Positions 9,196 through 18,551 of a stretch of 64,000 nt of DNA are shown here, piece by piece; position 1 is the first letter of the stretch, and every line of letters begins with the position of its first letter. A program made the position numbers and the translations under genes. The DNA lies in assembly GCF_002699985.1 (NCBI RefSeq), contig NZ_LKBT01000003.1:62001-126000 (forward strand), given 5' to 3'. Origin of the DNA: Pseudomonas sp. ICMP 561. Its GTDB lineage: Bacteria > Pseudomonadota > Gammaproteobacteria > Pseudomonadales > Pseudomonadaceae. The notes beneath the pieces are model-generated. The model had not been told where the DNA came from and did no database searches. It saw nothing but the letters and a program-made list of their open reading frames with translations.

Positions 9196-9713
9196 GTCAG
9201 CAGCCTCCCGGCAAGCGGGCGGGAAAGGTCCTGATGATCGTTGCCTGGGCGGCGGGGCTGTTTCTCGCGACACGCTTTTTTGGTGAGTGGGAAGACAAAC
9301 AGGAAAATCCCAACGCCGTGGTCACCTCCCAGCACGGTGATGGTTACGTCGAAGTGCAATTGGTGGGCAATCGCCAGGGGCACTTTGTCAGCACCGGGAA
9401 GATCAACGATCATCTCGTGCAGTTTTTGCTGGATACCGGCGCCACTGATGTGGCGGTTCCGGGCGAGGTGGCCGACACCTTGCGGTTGCAGCGCGGTGCG
9501 CCGGTCTGGGTCAACACGGCCAATGGCCGCAGCGAAGGCTTTCGGACTTCCATCGAGCGCCTGCAACTGGGCGATATCGTCCTGCACAACGTACGCGCCC
9601 TGGTGGTGCCCGGTCTGGACGGCGAACAAGTGCTGCTGGGTATGAGCGCAATGAAACAACTCGAATTCACTCAGCGCGGCGGCACCATGCTGCTGCGTCA
9701 GACCACGAAATAA
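9192..9713 (+). CDS. TIGR02281-type retropepsin-like aspartic protease, membrane-anchored
   Basis: A 173-residue protein with one N-terminal membrane segment ([18 protein letters not shown], residues 13-30) and a periplasmic clan AA aspartic protease domain. The catalytic motif is [12 protein letters not shown] near residue 75, and the second conserved block is [13 protein letters not shown] near the C-terminus. As a single-domain protein it should work as a dimer. The GTG start at 9192 overlaps the stop of the preceding gene. It lies immediately upstream of parC; no functional link to topoisomerase is known. Confidence 0.88.
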   Translation: MSQQPPGKRAGKVLMIVAWAAGLFLATRFFGEWEDKQENPNAVVTSQHGDGYVEVQLVGNRQGHFVSTGKINDHLVQFLLDTGATDVAVPGEVADTLRLQRGAPVWVNTANGRSEGFRTSIERLQLGDIVLHNVRALVVPGLDGEQVLLGMSAMKQLEFTQRGGTMLLRQTTK

Positions 9714-9723
9714 TGAGGCACGC

Positions 9724-11988
9724 ATGAGCGACTCCCTTGACCTCAGCCTGGATGGTGTAGAACGCCGGTCACTGGCTGACTTCACCGAACAGGCCTACCT
9801 CAACTACTCCATGTACGTGATCATGGACCGTGCCTTGCCGCATATCGGCGACGGCCTCAAGCCCGTGCAGCGGCGCATCGTCTACGCCATGAGCGAGCTA
9901 GGCCTGGACGCTGATTCCAAGCACAAGAAGTCGGCGCGTACCGTCGGCGACGTGCTCGGCAAGTTTCACCCCCACGGCGACTCGGCCTGTTATGAAGCCA
10001 TGGTGCTCATGGCCCAGCCGTTCAGCTACCGCTATACGCTGGTAGACGGGCAGGGCAACTGGGGTGCCCCGGATGATCCGAAATCCTTCGCTGCCATGCG
10101 TTACACCGAAGCGCGCTTGTCGCGTTACTCCGAAGTACTGCTCAGCGAACTGGGTCAGGGCACTGCGGACTGGGTGCCGAACTTCGACGGTACTCTCGAT
10201 GAACCAGCGGTTTTGCCGGCACGTTTGCCGAACATTCTCCTTAACGGCACCACCGGAATCGCCGTGGGCATGGCCACTGACGTGCCGCCGCATAACCTGC
10301 GTGAGGTCGCGACGGCCTGTGTTCGTTTGCTTGATGAGCCGAAAGCCACCGTTGAACAGCTGGTTGAACACATTCAGGGCCCGGATTACCCGACTGAAGC
10401 AGAGATCATCACGCCGCGTGCCGACCTGCTGAAAATGTACGAAACCGGCAAGGGCTCGGTGCGCATGCGCGCCGTGTACCACGTGGAAGATGGCGACATC
10501 ATCGTTACGGCGCTGCCGCATCAGGTTTCCGGCGCCAAGGTGCTGGAGCAGATTGCCGGGCTGATGCAGGCCAAACCTTCCAAAGCACCGCAGGTCGCGG
10601 ACCTGCGTGATGAGTCGGACCACGAAAACCCTTGCCGCATCGTGATCATTCCGGTGAACAGCCGGGTCGATCACGAAGCGCTGATGCAGCACCTGTTTGC
10701 CAGCACCGATCTGGAGTCCAGCTACAGGGTCAACATCAACATCATTGGTCTGGATGGCAAACCGCAACTTAAAAACCTGCGTGCATTGCTGGTGGAGTGG
10801 TTGGAGTTCCGTGTCCGCACGGTGCGTCGCCGCCTGCAATTCCGCCTGGACAAGGTGGAGCGTCGCCTGCACCTGTTGGACGGTTTGTTGATCGCTTACC
10901 TCAATCTGGATGAAGTGATCCATATCATCCGTACTGAGGAGCATCCGAAGGCGAAGCTGATCGAACGCTTCGAGCTGAGCGAAATCCAGGCAGACTACAT
11001 TCTGGACACCCGCCTGCGACAGCTGGCGCGTCTCGAAGAAATGAAGCTACGCAATGAACAGGATGAGCTGAACAAAGAGCGAACCAAATTATTGGCGCTG
11101 CTGGGCAGCGAAGCCAAGCTGAAGAAGCTGGTCCGCACCGAGCTGCTTAAAGATGCCGAAACTTATGGCGACGACCGCCGCTCGCCTATCGTGGAGCGTG
11201 CCGAAGCCAAGGCCATGACCGAGCATGACCTGCTGCCGAATGAGAAAGTGACCGTCGTACTGTCGGAAAAAGGCTGGGTACGCTCTGCCAAAGGCCACGA
11301 TATCGACGCGACCGGGCTTTCCTACAAGGCGGGTGACGGGTTCCAGACCGCTGCAATGGGCCGCTCCAACCAATACGCGGTATTTATCGACTCTACCGGG
11401 CGCAGCTATTCGCTGGCGGCGCACACCTTGCCATCGGCGCGGGGACAGGGCGAGCCGTTGACCGGCAAGCTTCAGCCACCGCCGGGCGCGACATTTGAAT
11501 GTGTGTTGCTGCCTGAAGATGACGCGCTTTATGTCATCGCGTCGGACGCAGGCTACGGCTTCGTGGTCAAAGGCGAGGATCTGCAGGCCAAGAACAAGGC
11601 AGGTAAAGCGCTGTTGAGCCTGCCGAAAGGGGCCAAGGTGATGCAGCCGCGTCCAGTGGCTGATCGCGAGCAAAACTGGCTCGCCGCTGTGACCACTGAA
11701 GGACGTCTGCTGATCTTCAAGATCAGTGACCTTCCGCAATTGAGCAAAGGCAAGGGCAACAAGATCATCGGGATTCCGGGTGATCGAGTGGCCAGTCGTG
11801 AAGAATATGTGACTGATGTCGCCGTCATACCGCAAGGTTCGACACTGGTCTTGCAGGCAGGCAAACGTAACCTGTCACTCAAGCCTGATGATCTGGAACA
11901 TTACAAGGGGGAACGTGGACGTCGGGGTAATAAGCTGCCGCGAGGCTTCCAGAGGGTTGATGCGCTTTTGGTGGAAAACGCCTCTTAA
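9724..11988 (+). CDS. parC: DNA topoisomerase IV subunit A ParC
   Basis: A 754-residue DNA breakage-reunion subunit partnering ParE. The catalytic tyrosine is Tyr127 in [11 protein letters not shown]. The quinolone resistance region reads [10 protein letters not shown] with Ser87 and Glu91, the unmutated residues at the main resistance positions. The C-terminal part carries beta-pinwheel repeats (for example [21 protein letters not shown]). Length agrees with Pseudomonas ParC. It is separated from parE by two accessory genes with overlapping or very close spacing. Confidence 0.98.
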   Translation: MSDSLDLSLDGVERRSLADFTEQAYLNYSMYVIMDRALPHIGDGLKPVQRRIVYAMSELGLDADSKHKKSARTVGDVLGKFHPHGDSACYEAMVLMAQPFSYRYTLVDGQGNWGAPDDPKSFAAMRYTEARLSRYSEVLLSELGQGTADWVPNFDGTLDEPAVLPARLPNILLNGTTGIAVGMATDVPPHNLREVATACVRLLDEPKATVEQLVEHIQGPDYPTEAEIITPRADLLKMYETGKGSVRMRAVYHVEDGDIIVTALPHQVSGAKVLEQIAGLMQAKPSKAPQVADLRDESDHENPCRIVIIPVNSRVDHEALMQHLFASTDLESSYRVNINIIGLDGKPQLKNLRALLVEWLEFRVRTVRRRLQFRLDKVERRLHLLDGLLIAYLNLDEVIHIIRTEEHPKAKLIERFELSEIQADYILDTRLRQLARLEEMKLRNEQDELNKERTKLLALLGSEAKLKKLVRTELLKDAETYGDDRRSPIVERAEAKAMTEHDLLPNEKVTVVLSEKGWVRSAKGHDIDATGLSYKAGDGFQTAAMGRSNQYAVFIDSTGRSYSLAAHTLPSARGQGEPLTGKLQPPPGATFECVLLPEDDALYVIASDAGYGFVVKGEDLQAKNKAGKALLSLPKGAKVMQPRPVADREQNWLAAVTTEGRLLIFKISDLPQLSKGKGNKIIGIPGDRVASREEYVTDVAVIPQGSTLVLQAGKRNLSLKPDDLEHYKGERGRRGNKLPRGFQRVDALLVENAS

Positions 11989-12168
11989 TCCTCGTTTAGA
12001 GCTATCGGTCTTCGTTTTGCCATGAAGATCGACGCATAATCGCTGGAGTCATGACGCATATTCACGGATGATATGACGTCTTGAGGCGCAAGCGTGGCTG
12101 AGTGCCTGCACGACTTTTGTTGAGTTATACACTGTGGCTTGCTTGACGGCGGCCACCTGGATGGGACG

Positions 12169-12864
12169 ATGAATCTTCTACGCCTTCCCTTTGTTTTGTT
12201 GATGACCGGTGTTTTGGGTCTGGCTGGTTGCAGTGTGAACCAACCGACCTCGCTTTATCAGCTCGACAGCGGCACACCGGGGCAACCTACGCACAATAAG
12301 GGCCTGGCAGTTTTACTTGGGCCAGTCTCAGTGGCGGATTACCTGCAGCGCGAAACACTGCTGCAGCGTCAGCCTGACGGTAGCCTGACCGCTTCGACCG
12401 ACGGTCGTTGGGCAGGTAGCCTGTCTTCGGATATTGACCAACTGCTGCTGCGCCAATTGGCGTGGAAGCTGGACAGCCAGCGCGTAGTGCTGGCACCTGC
12501 TGCGGCAAACTTCACGCCTGATGTGCAAGTGGTATTGTCCATCAGCCGTCTGGACTCGGGCGCGAAGCAGCCTGCGATTCTCGATGCCCAATGGCGTCTG
12601 GTGGACCGCAAAGGCAATGTTCGTGACAGCCGGATCGTGCATCTGGAAGAACTGCATGCCGGGACGTCTGCCGATCAGGTGCGTGCCCAAGGCCTGCTGC
12701 TTCAGCGTCTGGCGGATCAGGTGAGTTCTGCGGTCAAGCCGATTTCCTGGCAGCCTCTGGAAGAACCCAAGAAAGCCCCGGTAGCTCGCGCCAAAGAGCC
12801 TGAGAAACCAAAGATTCCAATGGCTTCACCAATACGTACTGATCTTGAAGTGTTCCGCTTCTAG
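12169..12864 (+). CDS. PqiC-like outer-membrane lipoprotein
   Basis: A 231-residue protein of the ABC-type transport auxiliary family (PF03886, PqiC/DUF330). The signal MNLLRLPFVLLMTGVLGLAGC gives a lipobox and a lipidated Cys21. Downstream, YQLDSG, AVLLGPVSVADYLQR and the region around LASxxR-like segments match the PqiC fold, which binds MCE-type PqiB in lipid transport between the membranes. There is no pqiA or pqiB neighbour here. The start 12169 is preferred to ATG 12139 and ATG 12161. The C-terminus has a charged, Pro/Lys-rich tail (EEPKKAPVARAKEPEKPK). A strong terminator follows. Confidence 0.78.
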   Translation: MNLLRLPFVLLMTGVLGLAGCSVNQPTSLYQLDSGTPGQPTHNKGLAVLLGPVSVADYLQRETLLQRQPDGSLTASTDGRWAGSLSSDIDQLLLRQLAWKLDSQRVVLAPAAANFTPDVQVVLSISRLDSGAKQPAILDAQWRLVDRKGNVRDSRIVHLEELHAGTSADQVRAQGLLLQRLADQVSSAVKPISWQPLEEPKKAPVARAKEPEKPKIPMASPIRTDLEVFRF

Positions 12865-12882
12865 GATTGGCGCAAACAAAAA

Positions 12883-12906
12883 GCCCGCAGCGATGCGGGC
12901 TTTTTT
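12883..12906 (+). terminator. Rho-independent terminator after the PqiC-like gene
   Basis: GCCCGCA, loop GCGA, TGCGGGC, then six T (12901-12906). It lies 18 bases after the stop codon. Confidence 0.93.
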
Positions 12907-12935
12907 GTGGGTGGTGATCAGGGTTGTGCTCCTGT

Positions 12936-13090
12936 ACAGACTGTGTGAAAACGTAGCGAGCGACGGCAAGACAAGGCAAAAACAGGCGAAAAACGGCCGG
13001 GGTCGCGTCCGACTCTAGTGTTCTAAATGAGCATTTTTCGCCTGTTTTTAACGCAGTATTGCCGAGCGCAGTAGTTTTCACACAGTTTGT
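12936..13090. mobile_element. MITE-like inverted repeat element, about 155 bp
   Basis: The ends ACTGTGTGAAAAC (left) and GTTTTCACACAGT (right) are terminal inverted repeats. Pairing continues inward for about 50 bases on each side, including AAAAACAGGCGAAAAA on the left and its complement on the right. There is no coding capacity. I see no clear target-site duplication. I recall similar ends as a common dispersed element in Pseudomonas but cannot name the transposase. Confidence 0.7.
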
Positions 13091-13175
13091 GTAGGAGCCA
13101 ACTTGTTGGCGAGGAGGAGGGTCATTCAATGATGCTTTTCCTGAATGGCCCCTCGCGAACAAGTTCGCTCCTACC
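13090..13175. repeat. Paired inverted REP element (AACTTGTT family)
   Basis: The left arm is GTAGGAGCCAACTTGTTGGC; the right arm is the complement of GTAGGAGCGAACTTGTTCGC. The G/C change between arms is compensated inside each arm's own small palindrome (CCAACTTGTTGG versus CGAACAAGTTCG). It directly abuts the MITE. Confidence 0.88.
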
Positions 13176-13202
13176 GTTATGGCAGAGCTAGCAAGGTTCA
13201 GA

Positions 13203-14750
13203 TCACACCTTGCGTGCCGTCTCATGCATACGCGCCAACTGGCGCTCTAGCATCGATGGGTAAGGCTCCATCAGGCGCTCTACACAGCAAGCGCCTTCAG
13301 GGCTCGCAATCGGGCGGATTCGGGCGCGCTGACGGATCAGTGCGTCGTCATTGATCTTGCGCTCTACCAGCAACAGGTTGCGACTGTGTTGCGACAGGGC
13401 CAGGGCATCCTGTGCGGTTTCCGTCAGCAGCAAGTCGATCTGACTCAGACCTGCCAGGCCTTCGCCCAGCGTCAGACCCAATTGCAATTGCAGGGTGATG
13501 CCGCTGTCTGCGACCTCGATTTGCAATGCATGGCTCAGCGCACGCAACAGCTCGCCGCAGCAGATAGCATTGGTGAGGTAATCCTCACCGCTTTCCTGGC
13601 TGTGGAACAGCATCAGTGTGCTGCCATCGTTCAGGGTATGCAGTTCGCCTTCGTACAGCGAAGAAGCCTGATCCAGACAATCGCGATAGCGTTGCAGCAG
13701 CTCCGTCAGGCGAGCCCGGGGCAAACGACGTAGTTGATCCTGGGAACCGAGCTGTACGGCCAGCACGGCGCTGGGTTGCGGCGTACTCGGAGCCACAGCT
13801 CTACTGACCTGAGGCGCGGCGTCGGAACTGTCGCGCAGGTCGGCAAACGGGTCGTCCTCGTCTTCTTCATCTTCTTCGGCAACCAGACGGTGCTGTACGG
13901 GCGGCGCAGGCAGGCGTGGCTTGGGCGCCTCGTCAAAACCTGGCTCGCGGGCAGAGCGGCTTTTGGCGGCGGGCTCTACGGCTTCATCTTCAGCATAGTG
14001 GTCATCCGACTCGTCCTCGGCGTATTCCGGCTCTGGTTCGGGCTCCGGTTCCGGCATCGGCGGTGCAAAGGACGTGCGCAACTGGCGGGCCAGATCACCG
14101 ATTTCGTCCTGACGCTCGATGGCCGGGGTGTACGGATCGATATCACGCAGCCAGATTCGCAATTGCAGCAGCGGAGTGGAAATGTGTCGGCCCAGACGCA
14201 GGCTCAGCGCCAGGGCGAGCGCCAGCAGGATACCTGCCAGGATGCCCATGCTTTGCAGGCTGATGGTCATCGGCTGCTGGAATTGGGACATGTCCAGGCT
14301 GATGCGCAGATGCCCGGCCATTGTGTCCTGGAAGGTAATCTTGATTTCGTAAAGCCCTTCGGCCTCACCCAGCAGACCGTTTTTCGGGCGCTGACCGGCT
14401 TCCGCAAGAATACGATTATCCACGCTATAGATCGCGGCATGCGCCACCAGCGGGTTCTTCACCAGATTACCCAACAGCACGTTAAGGCTGAGGATGTCGT
14501 TGGACACCAGCAGCTCCGTGGCGGAGGTCGCAGTTTGCGTGGTGAGTGCCTGCCCCAGCGCATCGGCCTGCTCATGCATGGCCTGCTTGAACTGCAAGCC
14601 CATCACACCGGCGTAGATCATCAGCGCCAGGGAGACGAGAATCACGTTATGGCTAGCGATGCGCAATGCGATCGGTACACGGCGATGACGCAGTGCACGG
14701 AAGATCAGCAGGAAGAAATTATCGGTTTTAACAGGCTTAGGCCGGTTCAC
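13203..14750 (-). CDS. AhpA/YtjB family membrane protein
   Basis: A 515-residue protein divergent from serB, in the position of E. coli ytjB (smp). There are two membrane segments (SHNVILVSLALMIYAGVMGL near residue 40 and MGILAGILLALALALSLRLG near 165) around a periplasmic domain, then a HAMP-like region. A long acidic, proline-rich linker follows (PEPEPEPEPEYAEDES to DEEDEDDPF), then a C-terminal domain that looks like a degenerate nucleotide cyclase-type fold (LYEGELHTLNDGSTLMLF). No enzymatic role is established. The start is GTG 14750 (VNRPKPVKTDNFF read as M), which fits the family better than the upstream ATG at 14810. Confidence 0.75.
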   Translation of the reverse strand: MNRPKPVKTDNFFLLIFRALRHRRVPIALRIASHNVILVSLALMIYAGVMGLQFKQAMHEQADALGQALTTQTATSATELLVSNDILSLNVLLGNLVKNPLVAHAAIYSVDNRILAEAGQRPKNGLLGEAEGLYEIKITFQDTMAGHLRISLDMSQFQQPMTISLQSMGILAGILLALALALSLRLGRHISTPLLQLRIWLRDIDPYTPAIERQDEIGDLARQLRTSFAPPMPEPEPEPEPEYAEDESDDHYAEDEAVEPAAKSRSAREPGFDEAPKPRLPAPPVQHRLVAEEDEEDEDDPFADLRDSSDAAPQVSRAVAPSTPQPSAVLAVQLGSQDQLRRLPRARLTELLQRYRDCLDQASSLYEGELHTLNDGSTLMLFHSQESGEDYLTNAICCGELLRALSHALQIEVADSGITLQLQLGLTLGEGLAGLSQIDLLLTETAQDALALSQHSRNLLLVERKINDDALIRQRARIRPIASPEGACCVERLMEPYPSMLERQLARMHETARKV

Positions 14751-14880
14751 AGAGCACGGCTCTTTCGAAGAAGTTGCCGCGCAGTATAACGACCGACCCA
14801 GTGGCGGCAAAGCGCTGCCTTCGCCCGATGGTCACTGAAAGTGGTTAGAATGCGGTTTTTTTCCACTGCTGGGGTGTCCC

Positions 14881-16095
14881 TTGCGCGAAATCGTCCTGAT
14901 TAACATCACCGGTGAAGACCGTCCCGGTCTCACTGCGACCATCACCGGCGTGCTTGCCAACGGTGGCGTGAGCATCCTTGATATTGGCCAGGCGGTGATT
15001 CACGACGTCATGTCGTTCGGCATTCTTGTCGAAATCCCTGGTACTGAGCAGGGGGCTTCGGTCCTCGCGGACATTCAGGCTGCGGCGCATAAGCTGGATC
15101 AACAGGTGCGCATTACACCTGTGTCCGAGGCGGACTATCAGAAGTGGGTAGATGACCAGGGCAGCCCGCGACACATCGTGACGCTGCTGACCCGTAAGAT
15201 CACTGCCGGGCAATTGCAACGTGTCAGCGCCATCACCGCGCAACACGGCCTGAACATTGACAAGATTGATCGTTTGTCCAAACGCATGCCGCTGGACGCT
15301 TCTACTGATCAAGGCAAAGGATGCGTCGAATTTTCCGTGCGTGGCGAGCCCGCTGACACCAAGGCCTTGCAGGCCGAGTTCCTGCAGGTTGCTCAAGAGC
15401 TGAACGTGGACATCGCTTTCCAGCAGGACTCGCTGTACCGCCGCAATCGTCGTCTGGCGGTGTTCGATATGGACTCGACCCTGATTGAAGCAGAGGTTAT
15501 CGATGAGCTGGCCAAGGCTCATGGTGTAGGTGATCGGGTTTCGGAAATCACCGAGCGCGCCATGCGTGGCGAACTGGATTTCAGTGCCAGCTTCAAAGAG
15601 CGTCTGGCTTTGCTTAAAGGTCTGGACGTCAGCGTGCTGGATGAGATTGGTGCTTCGCTGCGCTTGACCGAAGGGACCGAGGTTCTTTTTGCCGAGCTCA
15701 AGCGTCTGGGCTACAAAACGGCGATTCTGTCCGGCGGCTTCACTTACTTTGCCAAGCAATTGCAGGCCAGACTTGGTATCGACTACGTCTTTGCCAACGA
15801 GCTGGAAGTCGTGGATGGCAAGTGCACAGGCGTGGCCATCGAGCCTATCGTCAATGCCCAGCGCAAGGCCGATTTGTTGCGTGAGCTGGCGGCGAAGGAA
15901 GGTTTGAGTCTTGACCAGACCATCGCAGTGGGTGACGGTGCCAACGACTTGCCAATGCTGGCCATCGCAGGTCTGGGCGTCGCGTTTCGCGCCAAACCGC
16001 TGGTCAAGCAGTCAGCCAAGCAGGCGATTTCGACCCTGGGTCTGGATGGCGTGCTTTATCTGTTGGGGGTAAGGGAGCGAGAAGGGCGCGGCTAA
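14881..16095 (+). CDS. serB: Phosphoserine phosphatase SerB
   Basis: A 404-residue enzyme catalysing the last step of L-serine synthesis. The first half holds two ACT-like regulatory domains (MREIVLINITGEDRPGLTAT at the start, RHIVTLLTRKITAGQL near residue 98). The second half is a HAD phosphatase with the nucleophile motif DMDSTLIEAEV near 198, SGGFTYFA near 290 and GDGANDLPML near 350. The start is TTG 14881; no ATG in frame gives the conserved N-terminus MREIVLI. It is divergent from ahpA. Long SerB with tandem ACT domains is normal for Pseudomonas. Confidence 0.96.
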   Translation: MREIVLINITGEDRPGLTATITGVLANGGVSILDIGQAVIHDVMSFGILVEIPGTEQGASVLADIQAAAHKLDQQVRITPVSEADYQKWVDDQGSPRHIVTLLTRKITAGQLQRVSAITAQHGLNIDKIDRLSKRMPLDASTDQGKGCVEFSVRGEPADTKALQAEFLQVAQELNVDIAFQQDSLYRRNRRLAVFDMDSTLIEAEVIDELAKAHGVGDRVSEITERAMRGELDFSASFKERLALLKGLDVSVLDEIGASLRLTEGTEVLFAELKRLGYKTAILSGGFTYFAKQLQARLGIDYVFANELEVVDGKCTGVAIEPIVNAQRKADLLRELAAKEGLSLDQTIAVGDGANDLPMLAIAGLGVAFRAKPLVKQSAKQAISTLGLDGVLYLLGVREREGRG

Positions 16096-16141
16096 ACCGT
16101 GGACTTGGACCTGCAGGAGATTCTATGTTGGCCTGCAATCC

Positions 16142-16233
16142 CGTAGGACCGGCTTTAGCCGGGAGGGCGGTATTTCTAACGAATAAATGCGGCGCATGTA
16201 CCGACGTCCTCCCGGCTAAAGCCGGTCCTACGG
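16142..16233. repeat. Paired inverted REP element (GGCTTTAGCCGGGAGG family)
   Basis: Inverted arms of TAGGACCGGCTTTAGCCGGG. This starts a cluster of four different REP elements filling the 411 bases between serB and the next gene. Confidence 0.9.
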
Positions 16234-16247
16234 GGTTACTTGAGCCT

Positions 16248-16332
16248 GTGCGAATTATTCGCGAAGGCTGCATTTCAAACCATGCAGATGTATGGGATGT
16301 ACCGGCCTCTTCGCGAATGAATTCGCTCCCAC
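16248..16332. repeat. Imperfect inverted REP-like element (GAATTCATTCGCGAA family)
   Basis: The left arm is GTGCGAATTATTCGCGAAGG; the right arm is the complement of GTGGGAGCGAATTCATTCGC. The same arm type recurs at 63402-63486. Confidence 0.65.
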
Positions 16333-16365
16333 GACACTGCGCAAATCGCGGGATCACAGCGGAAC

Positions 16366-16456
16366 CTGTGGGAGCGAGGCTTGCCCGCGATAAGGGCGCC
16401 GCGGTTTATCAGATAGACCGCGGTGCTTGTATCGCGGGCAAGCCTCACTCCCACAG
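16366..16456. repeat. Paired inverted REP element (GGCTTGCCCGCGAT family)
   Basis: Inverted arms of TGTGGGAGCGAGGCTTGCCC; the arms also close around a complementary spacer (GCGCCGCGG ... CCGCGGTGC). Confidence 0.88.
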
Positions 16457-16472
16457 AACCGACGCAGTCCCA

Positions 16473-16498
16473 TAGGACCGGCTTTAGCCGGAAGAGCG
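16473..16498. repeat. Single (unpaired) REP arm
   Basis: TAGGACCGGCTTTAGCCGGA, one arm of the family seen at 16142, without an inverted partner; it ends just before the stop codon of the PilZ-like gene. Confidence 0.8.
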
Positions 16499-16506
16499 TC
16501 GTAGTG

Positions 16507-18291
16507 TTACAGCGAAGACCACAACGAATCGAATTCCTGCTCCGCTTTTGGCGTGTCGCCGCCCGATTGGCCGGGCAGTTCGAAGGTCTCGTACTCGAAC
16601 TGGTTGTAGCTGCCGCTGCTGGTGCGTTGATGACCCAGCAGGCCGCTGTGTTCTTCTCCGGCAATATTGATCATCACGTTATTGCCTTCTTTAAAGGGCA
16701 AGCGCGGTGCCAGTATCGTGGCCGGTTGTTCAATCGCGCGAATTTCCGGCAGCAGCAAAGAGCGCATGTAAGGGCTGTTCAGTTCAGGCCGGACGACCTG
16801 CAAGCCGCAAGGCTGGGCAAATGGCGCGATCAACTCGATACCCATTTGTGTGCCGCCGCTGCGCACCTGGCGCACCCAACGCACGACAGCAACACTCCAG
16901 CCCTGACCGGCATCATCCTGAATCCCGACCAACTCTCCGGCCTGCAACTGCTGAGGCACCTCTTTTGGCCACGCAAGGCAGTAGCCGCCTGGGCTGTGGT
17001 TGACGATGTTCAGGTCAAAGGTCGGGAACGTCTGCTGGGCGTTGGACGCCGCGTCTACGCCATCGGCGTCAGGCTGTTCATACTGGATTTCTTCGTAAGG
17101 CAGCATCAGCGCCGAGGTGTTGCCGCGCTGGGTGTCAAAAGCGCTGGCCCAAGGGTCGTCAGCTTTGTCGTCCACGACTTGCAGGCTGAACTCGGCGGCT
17201 TTGGTAGCCGGGACTTGCAGCATGTCACTGAAAGAGCGTTTGCCGCCCAGATAGAAATGCAGTGCGCTCATGCCTATGCACAGGCTCAGAGTGCCCTGGC
17301 CGGGCGTGCGTTGAAAGGTCCGTTCTGCGACATCGCCCCATGCAGTAGCCAGATGTTCCAGCAGGTCAGGGGGAAAGCCTTGTGGAACCAACAGCGGTGA
17401 CTGTGCCCGTTGATCTACAGGGGTTTCCAGATAGCGGGTGATCATCGCTGCTAAAGTCTGGGTGTTAAGACCCAGCAGGGTAGGGTGCTGGTCTTCGGGA
17501 AACAGTGATTTGTAGAGCGGCGGTTTGTCCTGTCTTGCTGAAAGCGCATACAGGCTGGTTTCGTCTGTGGGTGACTGCAGCCGCACAAACGGGCTCCATG
17601 CATCCAGCACATCAGCAAGCCGACCGATGTTGAGCTGACGCATCTGGTTGCAGCGCGAGCAGCCCATCAGCAGCGCAATGGTGTAAGTCTGCTCTACCGT
17701 CAGCGAGCGGGAGTGGATCGCCTGTTCATCGGCCACCGGTAGATTCTGCAATTGATGTTCGCAGGCAATCTGATAGATCTTGTGCAGCTCGAGCCACAGG
17801 CCTTCCTGCACAGGACAGTACAATTGATTGGCGCGAATCAGCGGTCCGTTCAGGCACTGGAGCGCCCGTTGCAGTGCAGTGGTCAGTAGCGGGATGCGGT
17901 CTCTGCTGAGTCTTGAGCTGACTCGCTCGATAATCAGTTTGTAGCCGACCGCCAGATGGTTTTGAAGCGCCTGGCAAAGATTGGCGACTTTGCGCGGACG
18001 TTCGTCAAGCACCACGGCCTGATTGAGAAAGTGGCGTTCCAGATGTTTGCAGACGAAATGCACTTCGGGACGCAGCAGTTCAAGCAGTTGCAGGCGATTT
18101 TCACTGGGCGTCAGCAGTAGATTGAGTTCAGTCAGGCCCTGATAGAGCTGACGAGCTGTTTCACCCAGGTTTGCTTTAGGCAGCGTCGAGATCCAACGCT
18201 TGAGATCCTTGGGCGTCGCTTCACAGAATGTCAGGCTCGACTGCGTTGGCGCGGGAACACGCAACAACACAGGTAGGCTCAAATTACTCAT
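16507..18291 (-). CDS. PilZ-like domain protein of the PA4958 type
   Basis: A 594-residue cytoplasmic protein. Residues 1-330 are alpha-helical and unrecognised. The C-terminal third contains NHSPGGYCLAWP followed by a beta-rich stretch (GELVGIQD, WSVAVVRWVRQVRSGGTQMGIEL), which resembles the (D/N)xSxxG half of a PilZ c-di-GMP site. The upstream RxxxR half is not evident, so ligand binding is unproven. From gene order (serB, this gene, psd, rhdA) I equate it with P. aeruginosa PA4958. The start 18291 (MSNLSLPVLLRVP) is preferred to ATG 18327. In P. aeruginosa fimX lies between serB and this gene; here it does not. Confidence 0.65.
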   Translation of the reverse strand: MSNLSLPVLLRVPAPTQSSLTFCEATPKDLKRWISTLPKANLGETARQLYQGLTELNLLLTPSENRLQLLELLRPEVHFVCKHLERHFLNQAVVLDERPRKVANLCQALQNHLAVGYKLIIERVSSRLSRDRIPLLTTALQRALQCLNGPLIRANQLYCPVQEGLWLELHKIYQIACEHQLQNLPVADEQAIHSRSLTVEQTYTIALLMGCSRCNQMRQLNIGRLADVLDAWSPFVRLQSPTDETSLYALSARQDKPPLYKSLFPEDQHPTLLGLNTQTLAAMITRYLETPVDQRAQSPLLVPQGFPPDLLEHLATAWGDVAERTFQRTPGQGTLSLCIGMSALHFYLGGKRSFSDMLQVPATKAAEFSLQVVDDKADDPWASAFDTQRGNTSALMLPYEEIQYEQPDADGVDAASNAQQTFPTFDLNIVNHSPGGYCLAWPKEVPQQLQAGELVGIQDDAGQGWSVAVVRWVRQVRSGGTQMGIELIAPFAQPCGLQVVRPELNSPYMRSLLLPEIRAIEQPATILAPRLPFKEGNNVMINIAGEEHSGLLGHQRTSSGSYNQFEYETFELPGQSGGDTPKAEQEFDSLWSSL

Positions 18292-18518
18292 GTGAAAGGC
18301 TAACTCCAACTGCCCGCTCGGGACCAAGCGGCTGCTTTGAATCGATGCAGCGATAACAGTTCCCGACGGGTGCCGAAATCTACATCAATAAAAATGCAGG
18401 TTTCCGACAGGGCCGGTGTTGGGACTCTAGCAGCATCGGCCAATAGTCGCAGCAACCGCAGACGAATCTATCGGCTCAGGCTCAAGCGAAAACAGCCATG
18501 GTACAACCACCTGATGAT

Positions 18519-18545
18519 AAATAGTGGCACATAGTGCCACTATTT
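18519..18545 (-). terminator. Perfect 12-bp hairpin after psd
   Basis: AAATAGTGGCAC, loop ATA, GTGCCACTATTT. It lies 6 bases downstream of the psd stop codon. The arms supply A and T tracts on both strands, so it can act as an intrinsic terminator for psd, ahead of the PilZ-like gene. The 227 bases from 18292 to 18518 show no gene. Confidence 0.75.
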
Positions 18546-18551
18546 ACTGTT

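Noticed and set aside
12000..12168. Sigma-54 promoter before the PqiC-like gene
   Set aside because: No GG-N10-GC element with correct spacing could be found in this gap.
16125..16475. 116-residue frame between serB and the PilZ-like gene
   Set aside because: It consists of translated REP arms (PVGPALAGR, PAKAGPTG) and has no independent coding signal.
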